Below, in pieces: positions 58,584-64,000 of a stretch of DNA of 64,000 nt (its first letter is position 1; each line of letters begins with the position of its first letter). This DNA is from Bermanella sp044597725. GTDB taxonomy: Bacteria; Pseudomonadota; Gammaproteobacteria; Pseudomonadales; Oceanobacteraceae. Under the pieces are notes generated by a model that worked only from the letters and a program-made list of their open reading frames with translations, had not been told where the DNA came from and searched no databases. The stretch spans positions 1,984,001-2,048,000 of the forward strand of contig NZ_CP139003.1 in the NCBI RefSeq assembly GCF_044597725.1, in the 5' to 3' direction. The position numbers and the translations under genes are program-made.

Positions 58584-59400
58584 CCTGTAAAGATTTAGCG
58601 TAAAAATCACCAATCGAAACCAAGTCTTTTGCGATACGGTCGCCATAGGTTGTAATAACAAATGGCACCGCATTCTCGTTGTAATTAGAAATTGATTTGG
58701 CGATAAACTCCCACTTAACACCAACCTGATCTAAGTCGCGGTAAATGGATTTATCTTTAGATGCGCTGCTTTTTAGTTCATCAAGAAGCGAGCGGAATTT
58801 ATCGGCTTGCTTGTCCATGCCACCTTCGTTTATGTCGATAACCATTACCTGGCCAAGGCTTGATGTACTGCGTGCTGCATATTCAGCGGTAAGGGCTTGA
58901 ATAATTACACCCATTTGACGGGTAAGTTCTGTATTTTTAGAAACTGGGTGGCCTGAATCGGATTTGACCGCACTGTATAGTTGAGCAAGATTGTTGTTTA
59001 CCGTTTCGGAACCTTTGGTTAGCTCATCAACAAGGCGCGCATTAGCATAGCCTTGGCTAAGAAAGTCGGTACGGTTTACATCAAGTAATTTTTTATATTC
59101 CTGCCAGCTGCTTAATAGGGCAGCGGTTTGTTCTAGTTTAGAGCTTGGAGAATTACCATCGGTTGCTTCAGATAGCAGATTTTCGAATTGCTTAATCTCA
59201 GCGTCTATCTCGCGACTATAACGGGTATCGCCTTCAAGGCCGCTAAACATGTAGTAATCGCTAAGAATAGCGTAATTAAGCACCCGCATCTCATGTATGC
59301 TCTTGAGGGTGTCACCTGTGTTTGCATCGGCTTTGGCTGGGTTAATTGCCAAGCTAAGTGATAGTAAAACTAGGGTTAGGGCATGTTTGATTTTTATCAT
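58573..59400 (-). CDS. Periplasmic helical protein of unknown function
   Basis: The 275 residues start with a signal peptide (cleavage probably after PAKA) and then form a long helical bundle with few Cys or aromatic motifs (SIHEMRVLNYAILSDYYMF, LTAEYAARSTSSLG). The pattern recalls PilJ-type sensor regions and related secreted helical proteins, without a signalling domain. It is a single gene convergent with the membrane-anchored protein. Confidence 0.6.
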   Translation of the reverse strand: MIKIKHALTLVLLSLSLAINPAKADANTGDTLKSIHEMRVLNYAILSDYYMFSGLEGDTRYSREIDAEIKQFENLLSEATDGNSPSSKLEQTAALLSSWQEYKKLLDVNRTDFLSQGYANARLVDELTKGSETVNNNLAQLYSAVKSDSGHPVSKNTELTRQMGVIIQALTAEYAARSTSSLGQVMVIDINEGGMDKQADKFRSLLDELKSSASKDKSIYRDLDQVGVKWEFIAKSISNYNENAVPFVITTYGDRIAKDLVSIGDFYAKSLQAKK

Positions 59401-59862
59401 TATTTTTATCCTGCAGCTTGTTATTCAGCTTTGCCATCTAGTTTGTTCAATTTTGTGACAGAGTTAAAGGGTTTTTATGGTCCTTTTAGCATTTATTTAC
59501 ATAAAACCACCAAATGCTATAAAAATATGGACCTAAGTGCCGGAATAAATCCGGTTTGTGCAAAAAAACAGCAATTAGTATTAATTGGTCTAGCCTTGTC
59601 ATGTAACAAATTTTTGTCTGGCACACGATTACCTGTATATATATCCAAAAAAAGTCACTGTTTTAACGGAAAAGAGTCATAAATGGTTGACTTTTTGGGT
59701 GATATTTACGATGGTTCGGGCACCAAATTCAAACGGGCGTATGAATTAGGTTAATTGGGTGTTTTTTAACCAAATGCCCGTAAACAGTAAGGTTGAGTCA
59801 TTTCTGGAAACAGAGACTCAATGTTACTTTCACTCAGCTAAACATAGCGTGGAGATTTGTTG
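59401..59862. promoter_or_regulatory. 460-bp region before fadB
   Basis: No gene is supported; a 99-codon frame at 59383-59682 overlaps the start of the helical-protein gene and has low-complexity codon use. A TTGACT at 59687-59692 is a fair -35 box without a matching -10. The main feature is a PsrA-like palindrome at 59726-59747. GGAG at 59851-59854 is the fadB ribosome site. Confidence 0.5.
59726..59747. promoter_or_regulatory. PsrA-like operator upstream of fadBA
   Basis: AATTCAAAC (59726-59734) and GTATGAATT (59739-59747) are inverted complements at eight of nine positions around the centre GGGC. The Pseudomonas PsrA site is (G/C)AAAC-N2-4-GTTT(G/C); this matches with one change (GTATG for GTTTG). 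PsrA represses the fadBA operon there and is relieved by long-chain fatty acyls, so the same control is likely here. Confidence 0.65.
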
Positions 59863-62010
59863 ATGATTTACGAAGGTAAAGCCATCACGGTTAAGCTACT
59901 CGAAGACGGTATCGCCGAATTAAACTTCGATTTACAAGGTGAATCCGTAAACAAGTTTGACCGTGTCACATTAGAAGACCTAAAGGCTTCTGTAGACGCA
60001 CTAAAAGGTAACAGCGACGTTAAAGGGTTAATCGTTACTTCAAGTAAAGATTGCTTCATCGTTGGTGCCGATATCACTGAGTTCGGTGATAACTTTAAAC
60101 AAGATGAAAGTGTTATTATCGAATGGATCTTAGAAGCCAACAAGATTTTCAACGCAGTTGAAGACTTGCCATTCCCAACCCTAACGGCAATCAATGGTAT
60201 TGCTCTAGGCGGTGGCTTCGAAATGTGTCTAGCGACAGATTTCCGTATCATGTCTGAGAAAGCAAAAGTAGGCTTGCCAGAAGTTAAGCTAGGCATCTAC
60301 CCAGGCTTTGGCGGTACTGTACGTTTACCTCGTGTAATTGGTGCCGATAACGCTATCGAGTGGATCTGCATGGGCGCTGAAAACCGTGCCGATAAAGCCC
60401 TTAAGTTTGGCGCTGTTGATGCTGTGGTTAAGCCAGAAGCATTGCGCGAACAAGCCATTGCTATGCTAAAAGAAGCCATTGCGGGTGATCTAAACTGGGA
60501 AGCTAAGCGCGAAGAGAAGACTTCTAAGCTTAAACTAAACCCAATGGAACAAATGATGGTTTTCGAAACGGCTAAAGGTTTTGTAGCTGGCCAAACTAAA
60601 GGTCAGTACCCAGCGCCAATCGAAGCAATCAAAACCATGCAAAAAGCCGCTAACTTCGGTCGCGATAAAGCACTAGAAGTTGAAGCCAAAGGTTTTGCTA
60701 AACTTGCTAAAACAACCGAATCTGAAGCATTAATTGGTCTTTTCAATAACGACCAGTTGCTTAAGAAAAAAGCAAAAGAATTTGACAAAATTGCTAAGCC
60801 TACCAAGAAAGCCGCTGTATTAGGTGCGGGTATCATGGGTGGCGGTATTGCTTTCCAGTCGGCCCTAAAAGGCACGCCAATCCTAATGAAGGATATTGCG
60901 GAAGCAGGTATCGAACTAGGTCTTAACGAAGCGAACAAGCTACTTGCTAAGCGCGTTGAGAAAAAGAAAATGAAGCCAGTACAAATGGGTGAAGCGCTAA
61001 ACCGTATTCGTCCAACTTTGTCCTATGCTGAATTTGGCGACGTTGACGTAGTGGTTGAAGCAGTAGTTGAAAACCCTAAAGTTAAGAAAATCGTATTGGC
61101 AGAAGTAGAAGATAACGTACGTGAAGATGCAGTTATTGCTTCTAACACGTCTACTATCTCAATTGACTTGCTAGCTGCTGATCTTAAGCGTCCTGAAAAC
61201 TTCCTAGGTATGCACTTCTTCAACCCAGTGCACATGATGCCACTAGTTGAAGTTATTCGTGGTGCCAAAACATCTGAAGAAGCGGTAGCCACAACGGTTG
61301 CTTATGCTAAGCAAATGGGTAAAACACCTATCGTTGTTAACGATTGCCCAGGCTTCTTAGTTAACCGCGTTCTTTTCCCTTACTTCGGTGGTTTCGCTGC
61401 GCTAATGCGTGACGGTGCTGATTTCCGTCAAGTTGATAAAGTGATGGAAAAATTCGGTTTCCCAATGGGTCCAGCATACTTGATGGACGTTGTGGGTATC
61501 GATACAGGTAAGCACGCCAACGACGTAATGGCTGAAGGCTTCCCAGAGCGTATGAAGGCTGACTTCAAATCTGCAATGGAAGTTCTGTACGAAAACGAGT
61601 ACTACGGTCAGAAGAACAAGAAAGGTTTCTACAAGTACGAAGAAGATAAAAAAGGCAAGCCAAAGAAAGTCTTTGACGAGTCTGTACTTGAGTTGCTTGC
61701 TCCTGTTTGCGCTGAAACGAAAGACTTTGACGCCGACGACATCATTGCACGCTGCATGATTCCAATGTGCATTGAAACTGTTCGTTGTTTAGAAGAAGGT
61801 ATCGTAGACACAGCAGCTGAAGCTGATATGGGTCTAATCTTCGGTATCGGTTTCCCTCCATTCCGTGGTGGTGCACTTCGTTACATCGATACAATTGGTC
61901 TAGACAAGTTCATCGAGCTTGCTGATAAATTCCAAGACCTTGGTCCGCTTTACCACGTAACTGACAAGATGCGTGACATGGCAGCCAAAGGTGAGAAGTA
62001 CCACGGCTAA
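59863..62010 (+). CDS. fadB: Fatty acid oxidation complex alpha subunit FadB
   Basis: FadB joins enoyl-CoA hydratase and 3-hydroxyacyl-CoA dehydrogenase. From the ATG at 59863 (after GGAG) it has 715 residues, the exact length of Pseudomonas FadB, opening MIYEGKAITVK. The hydratase part has NGIALGGGFEMCLA and GLPEVKLGIYPGFGGT; the dehydrogenase part has GAGIMGGGIAFQSA, then HFFNPVHMMPLVEV (catalytic His) and GKKGF-like QKNKKGFY. Codons are strongly biased to a few (GCT, GGT, CGT), a sign of high expression. It partners FadA in a beta-oxidation complex. Confidence 0.97.
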   Translation: MIYEGKAITVKLLEDGIAELNFDLQGESVNKFDRVTLEDLKASVDALKGNSDVKGLIVTSSKDCFIVGADITEFGDNFKQDESVIIEWILEANKIFNAVEDLPFPTLTAINGIALGGGFEMCLATDFRIMSEKAKVGLPEVKLGIYPGFGGTVRLPRVIGADNAIEWICMGAENRADKALKFGAVDAVVKPEALREQAIAMLKEAIAGDLNWEAKREEKTSKLKLNPMEQMMVFETAKGFVAGQTKGQYPAPIEAIKTMQKAANFGRDKALEVEAKGFAKLAKTTESEALIGLFNNDQLLKKKAKEFDKIAKPTKKAAVLGAGIMGGGIAFQSALKGTPILMKDIAEAGIELGLNEANKLLAKRVEKKKMKPVQMGEALNRIRPTLSYAEFGDVDVVVEAVVENPKVKKIVLAEVEDNVREDAVIASNTSTISIDLLAADLKRPENFLGMHFFNPVHMMPLVEVIRGAKTSEEAVATTVAYAKQMGKTPIVVNDCPGFLVNRVLFPYFGGFAALMRDGADFRQVDKVMEKFGFPMGPAYLMDVVGIDTGKHANDVMAEGFPERMKADFKSAMEVLYENEYYGQKNKKGFYKYEEDKKGKPKKVFDESVLELLAPVCAETKDFDADDIIARCMIPMCIETVRCLEEGIVDTAAEADMGLIFGIGFPPFRGGALRYIDTIGLDKFIELADKFQDLGPLYHVTDKMRDMAAKGEKYHG

Positions 62011-62039
62011 TTGGCGATCGTAACCAAAGGAGAATATAA

Positions 62040-63215
62040 ATGAGCTACGCAGATAACGATGTAGTAGTAATTGATGCGGTACGTTCACCAATGGGTCGTT
62101 CACGTAACGGCGTATTTCGTAACGTACGTGCAGAAGATATTTCTGCAAATCTGATCAATGCGCTTTTTGAGCGTAACCCAAATGCAAACGCAGCTGACGT
62201 TGAAGATGTAATTTGGGGTTGTGTAAACCAAACTTTAGAGCAAGGTTTTAACGTTGCACGTCAAATCTCTTTGATGACTGCAGTGCCTAAAGAAGCGGCT
62301 GCACAAACTGTAAACCGTCTATGTGGTTCTGCTATGTCTGCAATCCACACAGCTGCACAAGCTATTCAAACCGGTAACGGTGATGTGTTTGTAGTAGGTG
62401 GTGTTGAGCACATGGGTCACGTAAACATGCAACACGGTTTCGACCACAACCCAGCTTCATCTAAGTATGCGGCTAAAGCATCAAACATGATGGGCTTAAC
62501 TGCAGAAATGCTAGGTAAAATGCACGGCATTACTCGTCAACAACAAGACGAATTTGGTGCCCGTTCACACCGTCTAGCGCATGCAGCTACACAAAATGGT
62601 GATTTCAAAAACGAAATCGTACCTATGTATGGCCACGATGCAGATGGCAAGCAAATCCTTGTAACTGAAGACGAAACTATTCGTCCAGAAACAACGGTTG
62701 AAAGCCTAGGTAATCTTCGTCCTGCGTTCGATCCTAAAGCAGGTACAGTAACTGCAGGTACATCTTCGCAAATCACTGATGGTGCAGCAGCAATGTTGCT
62801 TATGAGTGGTAAGAAAGCGAAAGAACTAGGTCTTAAGCCTCGTGCACGTATCAAGGCTATGGCTGTTGCTGGTTGCGATGCAGCGATCATGGGTTACGGT
62901 CCTGTTCCTGCAACTAAGAAAGCACTTAAGCGTGCCGGTCTTGAAGCGAAAGACATCGAGTACTGGGAATTGAACGAAGCATTCGCTGCTCAGTCTCTAC
63001 CTTGTATGAAAGACCTAGGTCTTAAAGATATCGCCGATGAGCGTGTAAACATTCACGGCGGCGCAATTGCATTAGGTCACCCACTTGGTTGTTCTGGTGC
63101 TCGTATCTCTACAACTCTAATCAACGTATTAGAGCAAAAAGATGCGAAGCTTGGCGTATCGACAATGTGTATCGGTATGGGTCAAGGTATTGCAACAGTA
63201 TGGGAACGTCTATAA
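62040..63215 (+). CDS. fadA: 3-ketoacyl-CoA thiolase FadA
   Basis: FadA is the thiolase of the fatty acid oxidation complex, 391 residues. It has the nucleophile Cys in VNRLCGSAMSAIH (about 91), GHPLGCSGAR (His about 347) and the second Cys in STMCIGMGQG (about 377). It starts 30 bases after fadB behind AAAGGAG, and shares its biased codon use. A strong terminator follows. Confidence 0.97.
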   Translation: MSYADNDVVVIDAVRSPMGRSRNGVFRNVRAEDISANLINALFERNPNANAADVEDVIWGCVNQTLEQGFNVARQISLMTAVPKEAAAQTVNRLCGSAMSAIHTAAQAIQTGNGDVFVVGGVEHMGHVNMQHGFDHNPASSKYAAKASNMMGLTAEMLGKMHGITRQQQDEFGARSHRLAHAATQNGDFKNEIVPMYGHDADGKQILVTEDETIRPETTVESLGNLRPAFDPKAGTVTAGTSSQITDGAAAMLLMSGKKAKELGLKPRARIKAMAVAGCDAAIMGYGPVPATKKALKRAGLEAKDIEYWELNEAFAAQSLPCMKDLGLKDIADERVNIHGGAIALGHPLGCSGARISTTLINVLEQKDAKLGVSTMCIGMGQGIATVWERL

Positions 63216-63240
63216 TCCATTAGGCTTATAGCTCTCAATA

Positions 63241-63270
63241 AAAAGGCCGAGTGACGACTCGGCCTTTTTT
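63241..63270 (+). terminator. Intrinsic terminator of fadBA
   Basis: AAAAGGCCGAGT (63241-63252) pairs exactly with ACTCGGCCTTTT (63257-63268) over GACG, followed by more T. It lies 26 bases after the fadA stop. Confidence 0.93.
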
Positions 63271-63297
63271 ATGTGTGTAAAATACAGATGGAATAAC

Positions 63298-63537
63298 ATG
63301 AGTAAATTAACCAACGCAATAACATTAGTAGAGCCTGGTATTTATAAGCATTACAAGGGTTCTTACTATAAGGTTATGGGTACAGCACAGCATAGTGAGA
63401 CAGAAGAGTGGTTGGTTTATTACCAAGCGCTGTATGGTGAATATGGCTATTGGGTGAGACCACTAGATATGTTTGCCGAGACAGTTGAAGTAAACGGTGA
63501 AACCGTTGAACGCTTTGCGTTAATTAAAAAAGATTGA
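63298..63537 (+). CDS. DUF1653 family small protein
   Basis: This 79-residue protein from the ATG at 63298 has the DUF1653 pattern: PGIYKHYKGSYYKVMGTAQHSETEEWLVYYQALYG and WVRPLDMF near the end. An in-frame ATG at 63271 sits in the terminator T tract and is not credible. The family is common in bacteria and its function is not known. It follows the fadBA terminator and is probably separately transcribed, though no promoter was recognised. Confidence 0.85.
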   Translation: MSKLTNAITLVEPGIYKHYKGSYYKVMGTAQHSETEEWLVYYQALYGEYGYWVRPLDMFAETVEVNGETVERFALIKKD

Positions 63538-63538
63538 G

Positions 63539-64000
63539 CTAAAACGTTTTTTTATTGCCCGCCAAAACGCTAGTATCTTTTGGGATACCAAACTCATCTA
63601 CTTTTTCTGCGTCTTCTTTTTCTATTTGTTTTTCTAGCTGTTCGGCCACTGCATTACCAAATAAAACCTGATTTTTGTTTGTAATTTCACGTATCCAATC
63701 GGTTTTGCCATCAAATGTTATGTTGGTTTCAATCAATAGTTTTTTCGCATATTTATAATAGTTTGTTGCCATGGCAGGGTCTTTACGTTCTCCTGCTGCA
63801 TCGCCTAAGCGTTCGTATGCTTCTACCTCAAGGTCTAACATTCTGCGCTTAAGCTCAAGATACATGCTATGGGCGTCAGCTTGTCCAATAAGTTTTTTAT
63901 CGGCTGCGGCTTTTAAATATTTGCTGGCTTTTGCAAAACTGCGCTTGGCTTTTTTAATTTCGTTATCGCTACCCAGTTCACCAATTACGTGGATTTTATC
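63539..64000 (-). CDS. Hypothetical helical protein (partial, N-terminus off the window)
   Basis: The frame is open from the stop at 63539 to the right edge, giving 153 codons; upstream of the first internal ATG (63865) it continues without stop as DKIHVIGELGSDNEIKKAKR, so the true start is outside. The sequence is Lys/Ala/Glu-rich and helical, with TPR-like or bundle character (ATNYYKYAKKLLIE). I recognise no domain. It is convergent with the DUF1653 gene, with only a one-base gap between the stops. Confidence 0.65.
   Translation of the reverse strand, partial: DKIHVIGELGSDNEIKKAKRSFAKASKYLKAAADKKLIGQADAHSMYLELKRRMLDLEVEAYERLGDAAGERKDPAMATNYYKYAKKLLIETNITFDGKTDWIREITNKNQVLFGNAVAEQLEKQIEKEDAEKVDEFGIPKDTSVLAGNKKTF

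Noticed and set aside
59383..59682. 99-codon frame between the helical-protein gene and fadB
   Set aside because: It overlaps the start of the leftward gene, has no ribosome site, and its sequence is Cys/Phe-rich with no family resemblance.
1..64000. tRNA, rRNA, riboswitch, prophage or insertion sequence
   Set aside because: No cloverleaf, rRNA-like stretch, transposase or integrase was recognised by reading; a tRNA or Rfam scan would be needed to exclude small RNAs fully.

Overview
The window is a compact chromosomal segment of a gammaproteobacterium. AT-leaning codon use, a lipid-degradation gene content and the gene orders lolC-lolD...comEC-exbB-exbD-msbA-lpxK-ycaR...ptp-murB/rne and rpmF-plsX-fabD-fabG-acpP-fabF-pabC-mltG-tmk-holB-pilZ (no fabH between plsX and fabD) point to the Pseudomonadales/Oceanospirillales side of the class, probably a marine, lipid- or hydrocarbon-using bacterium. 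That placement is inferred from gene order and protein resemblance, not from a marker gene search. No rRNA, tRNA, CRISPR array, transposase or prophage was seen.

Layout. 1-2526: the N-terminal 842 codons of a very long acyl-CoA carboxyltransferase-like protein, cut by the window edge. 2.7-4.1 kb: a small helix-turn-helix protein and two small secreted proteins. 4.2-15.4 kb: envelope biogenesis (lipoprotein export, ComEC, ExbBD, MsbA, LpxK, MurB) with an inverted LytM-like gene where kdsB is expected. 15.5-18.2 kb: RNase E, separated from murB by a perfect bidirectional terminator hairpin. 18.6-30.4 kb: rluC, a phosphatase, sppA, yceD-rpmF, the fatty-acid and phospholipid synthesis cluster, mltG, tmk, holB and pilZ.

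30.5-42.4 kb is the accessory region. It holds a hybrid sensor kinase with a periplasmic NMT1-type domain, an AraC-type regulator, and a divergent three-gene operon: an alkyl-DHAP-synthase (AGPS)-like flavoprotein, a GlpD-like dehydrogenase and an FGGY kinase. An array of about 230-bp repeats and a DUF1302 outer-membrane protein follow. Together with an alkylglycerol-monooxygenase (AGMO/TMEM195)-like membrane protein at 47-48.5 kb, this suggests that the cell makes or breaks down glycerol ether lipids. This is the best candidate here for a poorly described system.

42.6-58.6 kb is mixed housekeeping and signalling: an HD hydrolase and GNAT pair, a 7TM-GGDEF protein, an oxidoreductase, a LemA/GIDE pair, an EAL-HDOD protein, CheV, a MOSC protein, a CheZ-like unknown, Slt and Uup. 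59.7-63.3 kb is the beta-oxidation operon fadB-fadA, preceded by a near-perfect PsrA-type palindrome and closed by a strong terminator. The window ends in a conserved small protein and a gene that runs off the right edge.

Several genes have better starts than their longest reading frame: the DUF1302 protein at 40593, cheV at 51514, uup at 56164, fadB at 59863, lemA at 50087 and the Gln-rich secreted protein at 3695.
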